A DNA stretch of 64,000 nucleotides from Arenibacter latericius DSM 15913. GTDB lineage: Bacteria > Bacteroidota > Bacteroidia > Flavobacteriales > Flavobacteriaceae. Under the pieces are notes generated by a model. The model was given only the letters and a program-made list of their open reading frames with translations, ran no database searches and had not been told where the DNA came from. The position numbers were made by a program, and so were the translations under genes. The DNA is taken from contig NZ_KE384286.1 in assembly GCF_000424985.1 (NCBI RefSeq), positions 1 to 64,000 on the forward strand, in the 5' to 3' direction. Shown one piece after another: positions 42,320-51,455 of the stretch. How positions within the stretch are numbered: the first letter of the stretch is position 1; the number at the start of each line of letters is the position of its first letter.

Positions 42320-42670
42320 TTAATGGGGTGAATTCTCCTCCTGCACTTTCGTGATAAAATACTTGGTGTCACCTAGCCAAAAGAAGGTTCTGTAACGCTC
42401 TATATATTCTACTCGCACATAAGAGCCTTGGTATTCTCTAAGCTTCTCAATAGCATCCTTATCAATAACCGAAAAGGTGAATATCTGTGCTCCTGATATT
42501 CCTTGACTTATTTCGCCTTCCCAAGTTTTAATAAATACCCCTTTATGACTTATTTTTATGAGTTCTCCGGAGCGTGTTCCCGTACTGTAGGGGACATAAT
42601 AAACAAATAGAAAATAAGCTGTAATTAGTAAGGTAACGGCCAAAAGTACTAGGCCAAATATTTTTTTCAT
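42320..42670 (-). CDS. Small membrane protein of unknown function
   Basis: Protein of 116 residues with an N-terminal hydrophobic segment (FGLVLLAVTLLITAYFLFVY) that is either a signal anchor or a cleaved signal. The rest forms a small domain with GTRSGELIKISHKGVFIKTW, SGAQIFTFSVIDKDAIEKL and YRTFFWLGDTKYFI. I recall that homologues in flavobacteria are often mislabelled as 6-phosphogluconate dehydrogenase; nothing here supports that activity. It lies between rmuC and the thioesterase in the same direction and may be co-transcribed. Confidence 0.75.
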   Translation of the reverse strand: MKKIFGLVLLAVTLLITAYFLFVYYVPYSTGTRSGELIKISHKGVFIKTWEGEISQGISGAQIFTFSVIDKDAIEKLREYQGSYVRVEYIERYRTFFWLGDTKYFITKVQEENSPH

Positions 42671-42688
42671 ACGTCTATATTTATAGGT

Positions 42689-44095
42689 TTAGCTATAGGG
42701 TAATAGTCTGTCTTTGTTGTCTTCTTCTTCTTCTTCTTCTTCTTCGTTATGGTCAATAGCTTTATTTAATATGGGATCTGGAATGGACTTTTTAGCCTTG
42801 GCCCCCATTTTTTTTAATTTCTCTATTCTAGTGATGATATTTCCTCTACCCTCTACCAATTTATTCATAGCACCCTTGTATTCGGTTTTTGCTTCCTCCA
42901 TTTTCTTACCTACCTTGGTTAAATCTCCAATAAAACCTTCAAACTTATCATAAAGGGCACCTGCCTGTCTTGCGATTTCAATTGCGTTGCGCTGTTGTTT
43001 TTCATTGTTCCACATAGTGTCTATAGTGCGCAGTGTAGCCAATAGGGTAGAAGGGGTTACTATAATAATATTCTGTTCAAATGCTTTGTTGTAAAGGGAA
43101 TTGTCGTGATTTATAGCGATAGCGAAAGCAGGCTCAATAGGGACAAACATCAGAACAAAATCCGGACTATCCATCTCATAAAGATCTTCGTACTTTTTGG
43201 CAGAAAGTTGGTCTACGTGTCTACGAAGCGAATTAATATGGTCTTTTAGAAATTTTTCCCTTAAGTCGTCTTCAGAATTTACATAGCGCTCGTAATCGGT
43301 TAGAGATACTTTAGAGTCTACAATTAATTTTTTGCCATCTGGCAGGTGGATAATTACGTCTGGTAATACCCTTGTGCCATCTTCCCTTTTAAAACTCTGT
43401 TGTACACTATATTCACGGTCTTTTTCTAGCCCAGATTTTTCCAATACACGCTCTAATACCAATTCCCCCCAATTCCCCTGCATCTTGCTATCTCCTTTAA
43501 GTGCTTTGGTAAGATTTTCGGCCTCTTGTGTAATTTTTAAGTTTTGGGTTTGTAGGTTAACCAATTGTTCTTTAAGGGCAGAATGCATGCCTACACTTTC
43601 TTTCTGACTGTCTTCTACCTTTTTTTCGAACAGAACAATTCTTTCCTGCAAGGGGATTAAAATGTTTTTAATGTTTTCGCGGTTCTGCTCGGTAAACTTA
43701 CTGCTATTTTTATCTAGAATCTTATTGGCTAAATTTTCAAATTCCTTGGCGAAGGTGGCCTGTAGTTTTTCTACCTCTTCTTTTTGTTCTCTATTTTTTA
43801 ATTGGAGGTTCTCCATATCTGCCTGATACCTCGTAAGCTGGTTTCCTAATCGTTCTTTCTCTAAACGAAGTTGTTGTTTTTCGGCCTCAGCGGTAATACG
43901 GAGCTCATTTTTTTCGGCTTCCATCTTTTTCAACTGTTCTTCCAAGGAGTTAATAGTATACCGTAATTGATTCTCTCGTTCTAAAAAGACACTCTGTTCA
44001 GATTTGGTCTTTAGCCCTCTAATGTAATTTCCTAAAAAGTAACCAATGCCCAAACAAATAAGGGCGATTACAATAGGTGCAAGCAATTCGTTCAT
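42689..44095 (-). CDS. rmuC: DNA recombination protein RmuC
   Basis: RmuC family protein of 468 residues, a putative nuclease that limits inversions at repeats in E. coli. An N-terminal membrane anchor (LLAPIVIALICLGIGYFLGN) is followed by a long coiled coil (about 40-190), then the conserved RmuC core with KMQGNWGELVLERVLEKSGL, and DSKVSLTDYERYV. Near the C-terminus a run of eight glutamates is encoded by perfect GAA codons (42721-42744 on the plus strand as CTT repeats). Downstream is the small membrane protein gene. Confidence 0.93.
   Translation of the reverse strand: MNELLAPIVIALICLGIGYFLGNYIRGLKTKSEQSVFLERENQLRYTINSLEEQLKKMEAEKNELRITAEAEKQQLRLEKERLGNQLTRYQADMENLQLKNREQKEEVEKLQATFAKEFENLANKILDKNSSKFTEQNRENIKNILIPLQERIVLFEKKVEDSQKESVGMHSALKEQLVNLQTQNLKITQEAENLTKALKGDSKMQGNWGELVLERVLEKSGLEKDREYSVQQSFKREDGTRVLPDVIIHLPDGKKLIVDSKVSLTDYERYVNSEDDLREKFLKDHINSLRRHVDQLSAKKYEDLYEMDSPDFVLMFVPIEPAFAIAINHDNSLYNKAFEQNIIIVTPSTLLATLRTIDTMWNNEKQQRNAIEIARQAGALYDKFEGFIGDLTKVGKKMEEAKTEYKGAMNKLVEGRGNIITRIEKLKKMGAKAKKSIPDPILNKAIDHNEEEEEEEEDNKDRLLPYS
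42721..42744. repeat. (CTT)8 microsatellite inside rmuC
   Basis: Eight uninterrupted CTT units on the plus strand, GAA on the coding strand, encoding eight Glu residues in the acidic tail of RmuC. Such perfect trinucleotide runs can vary by slippage without shifting frame. Confidence 0.85.
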
Positions 44096-44241
44096 TTAAT
44101 TTAATACTTTAAGGTAAAGATAGTAGATTGGGATTAAAGTTGAAGTGGATTCAATTTAAAGATACCGTAGTGTATTTGCTTAGATATATAATAGAATCCT
44201 TACTTGTTAAGGGAAAATACAAATTATAAATAAAATTTCAA

Positions 44242-45036
44242 TTATCTATTTACCCTAAATGCACCAGTATTACCATCAAAGGTTATGGTGTCCGAAGGGA
44301 AGAGATTATCAAAATTTTTATTTTCAATTAATTCGCAGGGCTCTCCAAAAGCGCTTTTACCTTTTTCTAAAATCAACATCTTATCACAAAGCTGAATGGC
44401 GATTTCAATTTCATGAGTAGTAAAAAGGATGGTCTTTCTAGTCTTATGAGCAATATCTTGAAGCAATTTTAGAATTTGTACTTTGTGATAGAGATCTAAA
44501 TGCGAGGTAGGCTCGTCCATTAATATAATAGAGGTGTCCTGTGCTAAAGCTCTAGCGATCATTACCTTTTGTAGTTGCCCATCACTAAGCTCGTAGCATT
44601 TCTTTAATTTTAAAGAGGTGAGATCTACCATTTTTATGGCAGCATTGACCTTTTCTTTATCCACTTCGCTCAAGGTGCCTATCCAATTAGTATATGGCTG
44701 TCTACCCAAGCTTACTAATTCCCAAACGGTTAAATTTTTAGAGGCAATAGGCTCCGTGAGTACTACACTAATTTCTGTGGCAAGTTTTAAGTGGGACAGC
44801 TTCTCTAATGGGGTTTTATTTAAAAGAATCTTACCATAGAGTTTTGGCTGTACTTTTCCCAAAGTCCTTAATAAGGTAGATTTTCCTATTCCGTTTACAC
44901 CTATTATAGCTGCCAACTCCCCTTTTAATAAGGAGAAATTAATATTTTCCGCTATTATATTTTGCTGCTTCCTAGCGGTATACCCTATCCTTAGGTCTTT
45001 AATTAATAATGCGATATGTTCTTGGGTGGTGCTAAT
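44242..45036 (-). CDS. btuD: ABC transporter ATP-binding protein BtuD-like, non-AUG start
   Basis: ATPase of the cobalamin/iron-siderophore (FecE/BtuD) type. Walker A is GVNGIGKSTLL, Q-loop region VVLTEPI, signature LSDGQLQKVMIARAL, Walker B IILMDEPTSHLDL, and the H-loop FTTHEIEIAI. A TTG at 44916 would drop the first ~40 residues, including the conserved KDLRIGYTARKQQN and NINFSLLKGELAAI. The same frame stays open upstream to a TAA just before AAT CAA TTA, with no ATG, GTG or TTG; the best start is ATT at 45036 (reading MSTTQEHIALLIKDLR), giving 264 residues, as in FecE. An assembly error or start-codon mutation is the alternative. It follows btuC by 117 bases. Confidence 0.8.
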   Translation of the reverse strand: MSTTQEHIALLIKDLRIGYTARKQQNIIAENINFSLLKGELAAIIGVNGIGKSTLLRTLGKVQPKLYGKILLNKTPLEKLSHLKLATEISVVLTEPIASKNLTVWELVSLGRQPYTNWIGTLSEVDKEKVNAAIKMVDLTSLKLKKCYELSDGQLQKVMIARALAQDTSIILMDEPTSHLDLYHKVQILKLLQDIAHKTRKTILFTTHEIEIAIQLCDKMLILEKGKSAFGEPCELIENKNFDNLFPSDTITFDGNTGAFRVNR

Positions 45037-45153
45037 GACTATTAATTTTAAAACTAAGTTATCTAATTGATTTTAAAAATACTTTAAACTATGGAGATTA
45101 GTCTCTTTGTTATGCTGTGACATATTAAGAAAGTTGTAAGCTTCACGTTATAA

Positions 45154-46185
45154 TTAAAATACCATTTTCCGTTTCCTTACCAAAAGCCAGATTACTATAG
45201 GGGCTCCTATAATGGAGGTGATGGCATTTATAGGTAATACATTTGCCGAGGCAGGCCATTGAGCAATAGTATCACATATCAACATAAGAATGGCCCCGTA
45301 AACCATTACTGCTGGGAGCAATATTCTATGATCAGTGGTATTGAAAATTTGTCGCGTTAAATGAGGAACCGCCAAACCAATAAACGCTATGGGTCCAGCA
45401 AAAGCCGTAGCACCACCCGCAAGCAAACCGGTGGCTATTATAATGGAATAACGAGAACGTTTTATGTTTACTCCCATGCTTCTTGCATAATTTTCGCCCA
45501 ACAAGAGGGAGTTAAGTGGTTTTATACTTAAAATACTGATTGTAAGTCCTATTACTGTAATTATAAACAATAGTAGTAGTTGTTGCCAAGAAAGATTTCC
45601 TAAGCTTCCAAAAGACCAATAAATATATTGCTGTAGTTTTTCCGCAGTGGAAAAATAGGAGAGCACACTTACCACTGCTGCGGTTAGGCTTCCAAACATT
45701 AGTCCTATAATTAGCAATGCCATGGTATCTTTAATTTTAGAAGCAACCACCATTACGGCTAAAAGCACTATAAAACTTCCTATACTAGAGGCTAGAGCAA
45801 GAGAAATATCGTTTACTATCCCAAAAGTAAATATTCCATTAAATAGGGAAGCCCCCATAATTAATATTGCAGCTCCTAGACTGGCGCCAGAGCTTATCCC
45901 AAGTACAAATGGTCCGGCTAGAGGGTTTCGGAATAGTGTTTGCATTAATAATCCACTTAATGCTAGGCCGCTACCTACAAGTATGGCAGTTAGAGATTTA
46001 GGAATCCTATAATCCCAAATTATATATGCCCATGATGCTTTTTCTGTAGCCTTACCTAAAATGGCATGTACCACCTCTGTAAAGGGTATGGATACTGATC
46101 CAAAGCTGATATTTACCAAGAAACAGGTTAGTAATACTACTATTAGCAGTATAAAGTATAGGCTATATGGTTTTGATTGAGGCAC
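45154..46185 (-). CDS. btuC: FecCD-family permease BtuC-like
   Basis: Inner-membrane permease of 343 residues with about nine to ten helices, FecCD family. Conserved segments include LVGSGLALSGLLMQTLFRNP, LAGPFVLGISSGASLGAAIL, and GPIAFIGLAVPHLTRQI with the typical coupling-helix sequence. It starts immediately after the stop of the substrate-binding protein gene (zero-base gap) and is followed by the ATPase gene, the standard binding-protein, permease, ATPase order. Substrate cobalamin is inferred from the divergent riboswitch-controlled receptor; heme or siderophores use the same families. Confidence 0.92.
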   Translation of the reverse strand: MPQSKPYSLYFILLIVVLLTCFLVNISFGSVSIPFTEVVHAILGKATEKASWAYIIWDYRIPKSLTAILVGSGLALSGLLMQTLFRNPLAGPFVLGISSGASLGAAILIMGASLFNGIFTFGIVNDISLALASSIGSFIVLLAVMVVASKIKDTMALLIIGLMFGSLTAAVVSVLSYFSTAEKLQQYIYWSFGSLGNLSWQQLLLLFIITVIGLTISILSIKPLNSLLLGENYARSMGVNIKRSRYSIIIATGLLAGGATAFAGPIAFIGLAVPHLTRQIFNTTDHRILLPAVMVYGAILMLICDTIAQWPASANVLPINAITSIIGAPIVIWLLVRKRKMVF

Positions 46186-47331
46186 TTAATCCAAGGGTTT
46201 AAAGAAAACGGGGTTGTGTTCCATTAATAGTTCTGGGTGAAAGATTTGTATTAAGTCTTTTAGGACTAAGTCTGGCCTATTAGGTGCTAGTTCAAAATAT
46301 AGCATCCCTTCTGTAGCGCCTTTGGTGTTGGCGTAGGTGTATATTTTCTTATTTTTAAAAGGAGAAAATTGGGAGTAATGTCTATTGCTTTCTATCATCC
46401 CTTTGTAACTTGTAAATTGAGAGGGTGATATCCAAAAATCAGCCTCCTGTCCTTTTTCTAAAACGCTTTCCAGACTAAGAGAGAGGCTACCGGTTTCTTT
46501 GGAGTCTTTCCATAGGTAATTGGTATTAGCGTCTTCCAGGAATTGTGCTCCCCAACTCTTACCACCGGGAAGGTACCAAACATCTTTATATAGTGCGCCG
46601 CTCAACACTGTGGGGCGTGATTTAGCTTGTTCTGCTAATTGCTTGGTTTGATTGTAGCTCTTTGCAATGTCAGAGAAAATAGAATCTGCTTTTGCTTCCT
46701 TTAGAAAAAATGGAGCGAAAAACTTAATCCATTCGGCCTTTCCTAATGGGGTCTCTTCTGTCCATTCTCCATTATATACTACTGGTATACCTGCTCTTTG
46801 AATGGTTTCATACGCTTTGTTTTCGTTGTTAATCCCAAAACCTACCACTAAATCGGGATTTAGGTCGATTACCATTTCTGTATTTAATGCTTCATTCTTT
46901 CCCAAATCTTTAACCTTTTCTGCATCAATTCGTTCCCGAGTAATTTCTGAGGAAATATACTTGGTGTCTGGAAATCCAATTAATTTATCTTCTTGTCCTA
47001 AAGCTTCTAGGGCAGGAACATGGGTAGTAGAAGTTACAACTATATTTTCTACCGGTACAGGAATAATAGCTTGGTATGCATCCCGGTCCAAACTGATGAC
47101 GGGTAGTAGATCTTTTGGAACTAGCGCATAGGTAAAGGTAGCTTCGGCATTGGGCCATGGGGAGGTTATTTTAATAATGGTTAATCCATTTGCAAGTTTC
47201 TCCATGGTAAAACCCTTGGCGTATTCCATAGGTGTAGGTGTTGCTGTTACCTCGCTAGAAAGTCGCTCCTTTTTGTCTTGTTTACAAGACCACATAATTA
47301 GAACTATGAGTATATAAATTATTTTTTTCAA
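46186..47331 (-). CDS. btuF: ABC transporter substrate-binding lipoprotein BtuF-like
   Basis: Cobalamin or related corrinoid/metal-chelate binding protein anchored as a lipoprotein (lipobox IMWSC, about Cys16). It has the two-lobed helical-backbone fold: N-terminal lobe with VTSTTHVPALEALGQEDKLI, linker helix, C-terminal lobe with LPGGKSWGAQFLEDANT. Length 381 is longer than E. coli BtuF because of an N-terminal extension of about 60 residues. It is the first gene of the btuF-btuC-btuD unit. The divergent promoter region contains no second riboswitch that I can see. Confidence 0.88.
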   Translation of the reverse strand: MKKIIYILIVLIMWSCKQDKKERLSSEVTATPTPMEYAKGFTMEKLANGLTIIKITSPWPNAEATFTYALVPKDLLPVISLDRDAYQAIIPVPVENIVVTSTTHVPALEALGQEDKLIGFPDTKYISSEITRERIDAEKVKDLGKNEALNTEMVIDLNPDLVVGFGINNENKAYETIQRAGIPVVYNGEWTEETPLGKAEWIKFFAPFFLKEAKADSIFSDIAKSYNQTKQLAEQAKSRPTVLSGALYKDVWYLPGGKSWGAQFLEDANTNYLWKDSKETGSLSLSLESVLEKGQEADFWISPSQFTSYKGMIESNRHYSQFSPFKNKKIYTYANTKGATEGMLYFELAPNRPDLVLKDLIQIFHPELLMEHNPVFFKPLD

Positions 47332-47512
47332 AAGGACTATTTTAAATTTTGTAGGTTCAAAAGTAGTGTTAAATTTTTTTACCTAAGCAATTTGTCATGA
47401 ATCCCTGTCTCTAGGAACAGTGTTTTATGTTTAATGGATTCTTTAATACTTTTTGTACCTCTGCTAAAATATGAAAATCAATAATTTACCTGCCTTCTTT
47501 TAAAAAATGTAT

Positions 47513-47520
47513 TAGCTTCG
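47513..47520 (+). promoter_or_regulatory. Candidate -7 element of btuB
   Basis: TAGCTTCG resembles the Bacteroidetes -7 TAnnTTTG with one change and lies about 10 bases before the riboswitch, which would place transcription start at the first aptamer bases. No good -33 TTG is present, so this is a weak call. Confidence 0.45.
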
Positions 47521-47529
47521 CGCCAAAAT

Positions 47530-47717
47530 TTGGTTTCAATTGCTCTGGTAATAGGGAGCTAGAATTAAATGGGAATTCGGTGAAAATCCGAAACTGTTCC
47601 CGCAACTGTAAGCTTTGTCCGGAATTTGTTGGACGGCTGTCATTACTTTAAAAACCACTGCCCTAATAAATGGGTGGGAAGGTAAATGATGGTACGCAAG
47701 TCAGGAGACCTGCCAAA
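47530..47717 (+). promoter_or_regulatory. Cobalamin riboswitch
   Basis: Leader RNA with the hallmarks of the cobalamin aptamer: the GGTGAAAATCCGAAACTG block (47579-47596), CCCGCAACTGTAAG, a variable stem with ACCACTGCCC and GGGTGGGAAGG, and the 3' segment AAGTCAGGAGACCTGCC (47699-47715). It ends about 90 bases before the btuB ATG. In known cases adenosylcobalamin binding represses translation or transcription of the downstream gene. Confidence 0.95.
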
Positions 47718-47807
47718 ATTGAATAAATAGAATGTTAAACTTTCGGGACAAAGGTTTGCGTATGGGTACAGACATACTACTTTCCCGTTTATTGAATTAA
47801 ACAAAAA

Positions 47808-49667
47808 ATGAACAAAAATTTTATTGGTTTGTATGCTGCGTTAATGGCATGCTCAAGTGTTATAGCTCAAGAGGAGGAGGCTACTATCCAACATTTAGAT
47901 GAAGTTGTTGTTAGTGATTCTCGTTTTGAACTTAAAAGAGAAAACTCGGGTAAAACGGTGATTAAGATAACTGCCGAAGAAATAAAGAGGAGTCAGGGGA
48001 AAACCATTGCTGAAATCATTAACTCTAAAAGCGGATTTTCTATTGCTGGGAGTAATGGGAAGGAAGGTACTGTTTTAGGTGTTTATGCCCGTGGGGGTAG
48101 AGGCAGACAGGTGTTAGTGTTAGTGGATGGAGTACGTATTTCGGACCCCTCATCAGTAAATCAGGAATATGATTTAAGGTTGCTTTCCACTGCCAATATA
48201 GAATCTATAGAAATTATTAAGGGTGCTGCAAGTACCTTGTATGGTACCAACGCTGCCACTGCGGTTATTAATATCACGACAAAGAAAGCATCAGAAAATA
48301 AAATATCTGGGAATTTTCAATCGAGTATGGGTACCAATCATACGTCCGAAGATCAAAATTATAATATTGCTGATTTTTCTAATAACGTTTCCATAAACGG
48401 CACCTTGGACAAGTTTAGCTATATTATTGGATTCTCTAATCGATATTCAGAAGGAATGTCGGCATTAGTTACTCCTGAAAATGAGGAGGATGATTTCTCT
48501 AGCTTTAGTACTGATGTAAAATTAGGGTATGCCTTTTCTAACAATTTTAAGATTAACCTATACGGGAATCAAACTAAAACTAGGGCAGAGTTTGATGAGG
48601 CCTTTGGAATGATTGATGCTCCTTATGTGTTTCTTAGTGAGCAAAACAGAGCGGGATTGTCTGCAGAATTTAAGTACAACAAAGGGGCTTTAGTTCTTAA
48701 TTCGGCCTTTAGTGAGTATGAATCGGATATTAAAGATGGGTTTCCTACTATCTATAAAGGAAAAAATAGGGTGTTAGACCTCTATAATAAATATAGTTTT
48801 AATGATAAACTGCATACCATTTTAGGCTTAAATTATATCTATGACGAAACGGAGTATTCAGAGGTGCAAGATTTTAATATTATAGACCCTTATGTTAACT
48901 TGGTATATGTGTCCGATTATGGTTTTAATTTAAATACAGGCATGCGTGCTAATAATCATTCTGAATATGGAAGCCATTTTGTTTATAATGTAAATCCATC
49001 ATTTACCATTAAAAATTCCAAGGGCTATGTTAAGGTGATGGGATCTTATGCCACTTCATATATAACGCCTAGTTTAAATCAGCTGTTCGGTAATTTTGGT
49101 GCCAATGCAGATTTGAAGCCAGAGGAGAACCGCACCTTGGAAGGAGGAATAGAATACACTTTAAATACCGACTTTAGAATAAGCGCACTTTATTTTAATA
49201 GAAAGGAAAAGAACTTTGTTTACTATGCTAACACCGGTTACGAGAATGCTGAAAATACAATTGATGCTAGTGGGGTAGAAGTTGAATTAAATTGGAATCC
49301 AATAACTAATTTTAATCTTGGTGCTAATTATACGTTTACGGAAAGAGAGGGGGATAATGCAATTCGTTTACCGAAACACAAGGTGAATGCCTTTTTAGGG
49401 TTTGACTTTTCTAATCGTACTACAGCGAACTTAAGTTATGCTATGATTGGTAAACGTATGGATACCGATTTTGGAACTTTCCCGTCCGTGAATGTTGACC
49501 TAGACTCCTACGCTATCTTAGATTTCTACATTGCGCACCAAGTGATTCCTAGTAAGTTGACCTTTTACTTGAATGCGAGTAACCTTCTAAATGAAGAATA
49601 TACAGAAATTATAGGATATACTACCAAAGGAAGAAACATAAGACTAGGGCTTAACCTTAGTTTGTAG
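47808..49667 (+). CDS. btuB: TonB-dependent vitamin B12 receptor
   Basis: Outer-membrane receptor of 619 residues, BtuB-like length. Signal peptide (IGLYAALMACSSVIAQ), then a TonB box region around VVVSDSRFE, the plug domain (about 30-150) with GVYARGGRGRQVLVLVDGVR and ASTLYGTNAATAVINI, and a beta-barrel to the C-terminus ending with aromatic Leu-Ser-Leu. The cobalamin riboswitch directly upstream identifies the ligand as cobalamin or a corrinoid. Expressed divergently from btuFCD, which completes import to the cytoplasm. Confidence 0.94.
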   Translation: MNKNFIGLYAALMACSSVIAQEEEATIQHLDEVVVSDSRFELKRENSGKTVIKITAEEIKRSQGKTIAEIINSKSGFSIAGSNGKEGTVLGVYARGGRGRQVLVLVDGVRISDPSSVNQEYDLRLLSTANIESIEIIKGAASTLYGTNAATAVINITTKKASENKISGNFQSSMGTNHTSEDQNYNIADFSNNVSINGTLDKFSYIIGFSNRYSEGMSALVTPENEEDDFSSFSTDVKLGYAFSNNFKINLYGNQTKTRAEFDEAFGMIDAPYVFLSEQNRAGLSAEFKYNKGALVLNSAFSEYESDIKDGFPTIYKGKNRVLDLYNKYSFNDKLHTILGLNYIYDETEYSEVQDFNIIDPYVNLVYVSDYGFNLNTGMRANNHSEYGSHFVYNVNPSFTIKNSKGYVKVMGSYATSYITPSLNQLFGNFGANADLKPEENRTLEGGIEYTLNTDFRISALYFNRKEKNFVYYANTGYENAENTIDASGVEVELNWNPITNFNLGANYTFTEREGDNAIRLPKHKVNAFLGFDFSNRTTANLSYAMIGKRMDTDFGTFPSVNVDLDSYAILDFYIAHQVIPSKLTFYLNASNLLNEEYTEIIGYTTKGRNIRLGLNLSL

Positions 49668-49735
49668 TTCGATGTGGGGTGGAGATAATTAATTTTATTC
49701 TCATCAGGTTCTATTAGAATAGTTGATGAAAATTT

Positions 49736-49777
49736 GGGCTCGTTATATTGTTAAATCGATATAACGGGCCCTTTTTT
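49736..49777 (+). terminator. Intrinsic terminator after btuB
   Basis: Stem GGGCTCGTTATAT (49736-49748) with ATATAACGGGCCC (49759-49771), one mismatch, 10-base loop, and T-run 49772-49777. It lies 69 bases after the btuB stop. Confidence 0.9.
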
Positions 49778-49907
49778 AATTCTTTTGGTAAGATGTGATT
49801 AATACGAAGCTTGCTTTCCTGTTCCATTTAGGGGGCATAGAAATAGTGAAGATGGTTCCCTTCTGATGCTTTTTAGGATTACTCTCAGGGAATTGCCTTT
49901 CGTGTCT

Positions 49908-51371
49908 TTATTGCAGCGGTAAGCTTTCTATTTTATCTAAATACATATTGTCTTTCGTCGGAGTGAAGAGTTTGGAATTAGATATTTCTTCAACTGGCAT
50001 TGGGTTGGTATAATCTCTTTTGGCAGTTTTTCCTGTAATTTCTTGGATTGCCCTTGAAAAAAAGGCCTCATTGGGATCTCCCAATTCCCCTAAATTAGAT
50101 AGGTCTTCCTTGATTTCTATGTTGGGCACTAGACCATCTGTATAGTCCGAGAACCCTTCTGCGTTTTCATTGCGCCCCATAAGAGGTTGCATGGCCCATT
50201 TGTGGTTTGGGTTGATTTTGTTTTCCCTAGCGGGACTATAGATATAGTCGTTAGCTACATCATCTACCATGGTAACCGAAAATTCATTTTTTCCTCTTGT
50301 CTGTTCTCCTATATGAATAACGTTTACATAAGGTGCAAGTCCATTCATCACTAGTTCACTAGCACTTGCAGAGCTTCTAGTTGCCAAGACATAGACCTTG
50401 TTAAGGTTTAGAGAATTAATGGCTGTTCCCTTATCGGTCTTGGAAGCAAAATAGTCTTCCGAACTGTATGTAGCTTGTTTTTTGTCATTCCAACGTTGTC
50501 TAATAAAAACTTCATTGGTATTAGTGCCGTAAACCATGCTAGCCAAAAGCCTAGCGCTATTTACGGATCCCCCAGGGTTGTATCTTAAGTCTAACACTAG
50601 TTCGGTTACACCTTCAGATTTAAACTGTGCAAAGGCCGTATTTAATTCCTCGTTAAAGCTAGAAGTAAATCCGTTATACATAAGATAGGCAATCTTAATA
50701 CCGTCTACTTCTACAGTTTTTGCGACTAGGATTGGGTTTTCTACCAATCCTTCTTGTTTGGTAAGGGTTACCTCTTTGTTATTATTGGTAACCACGTTTC
50801 CGTTAATATCGGCCATGCCCAGAGTATAGGTGTCGTCACCCCCAAATAGTAGGTTGGCATAATTACTATTGTTGAGTTTTACACCGTTTACCCGATTAAA
50901 AATTTCTCCCCTAGAAATGTCTTTGGTGGCGGCGTCGGAATTAGGGACAATATACCGCACATAACCAAAAATATCAGAACTACCTTGAAAACGGACTAAA
51001 CCAAATTCCATTCCATTGCTTTTAGAAATTCCGTTTAAGGAGTTAACTAGCACCCTATAGTCTTTATTTAAAAAGCTAAAACGATCAATAGCATTTGCCT
51101 CACCTATAATCCTACTGTGCTTGTAGCAGGTTTGATAAAAAAACTCTTCGGGGTCTGTATATTTTTCTAGGTAGTCTATGTACTCTTCATTAGTTGCAAA
51201 CCTATTATCTCCAAGGTTTGGGGCATCTGCCTGCCAAAAGTACCATTGGTTTAATCCCTGCCACATAAAATGTTGGACCTCGGAATCATTTGGGTAAATA
51301 AAAGCCTCATCATCTTGGTCCGTACAGGAAAAAACTGCAGAGAGCAATAGTAGTGCTATAAATTTTCTCAT
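49908..51371 (-). CDS. S41-family peptidase lipoprotein (second copy)
   Basis: Exported C-terminal-processing-type protease of 487 residues, lipobox LLLSAVFSC (about Cys16). An N-terminal S41_N region (HFMWQGLNQWYFWQADAPNL) precedes a PDZ-like domain (about 115-200), then the peptidase core with LRYNPGGSVNSARLLASM, the nucleophile region ATRSSASASELVMNGL and the lysine segment GEQTRGKNEFS. Paralogue of the neighbouring gene, from which it is separated by 84 bases on the same strand. Substrates are unknown; these proteins are common in flavobacterial periplasm. Confidence 0.88.
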   Translation of the reverse strand: MRKFIALLLLSAVFSCTDQDDEAFIYPNDSEVQHFMWQGLNQWYFWQADAPNLGDNRFATNEEYIDYLEKYTDPEEFFYQTCYKHSRIIGEANAIDRFSFLNKDYRVLVNSLNGISKSNGMEFGLVRFQGSSDIFGYVRYIVPNSDAATKDISRGEIFNRVNGVKLNNSNYANLLFGGDDTYTLGMADINGNVVTNNNKEVTLTKQEGLVENPILVAKTVEVDGIKIAYLMYNGFTSSFNEELNTAFAQFKSEGVTELVLDLRYNPGGSVNSARLLASMVYGTNTNEVFIRQRWNDKKQATYSSEDYFASKTDKGTAINSLNLNKVYVLATRSSASASELVMNGLAPYVNVIHIGEQTRGKNEFSVTMVDDVANDYIYSPARENKINPNHKWAMQPLMGRNENAEGFSDYTDGLVPNIEIKEDLSNLGELGDPNEAFFSRAIQEITGKTAKRDYTNPMPVEEISNSKLFTPTKDNMYLDKIESLPLQ

Positions 51372-51455
51372 AAAATAAAAAGCGATAGGTTTTATTACAA
51401 CATAAATAGCTAAAAGGATGTTAGAAATGTATTAGTCTTTCTCTGCAAAACTTTA

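Noticed and set aside
42320-42670. Label 6-phosphogluconate dehydrogenase for the small membrane protein
   Set aside because: The protein is too short, has a hydrophobic N-terminus and no dehydrogenase motif; the true enzyme is gnd at 37683-39089.
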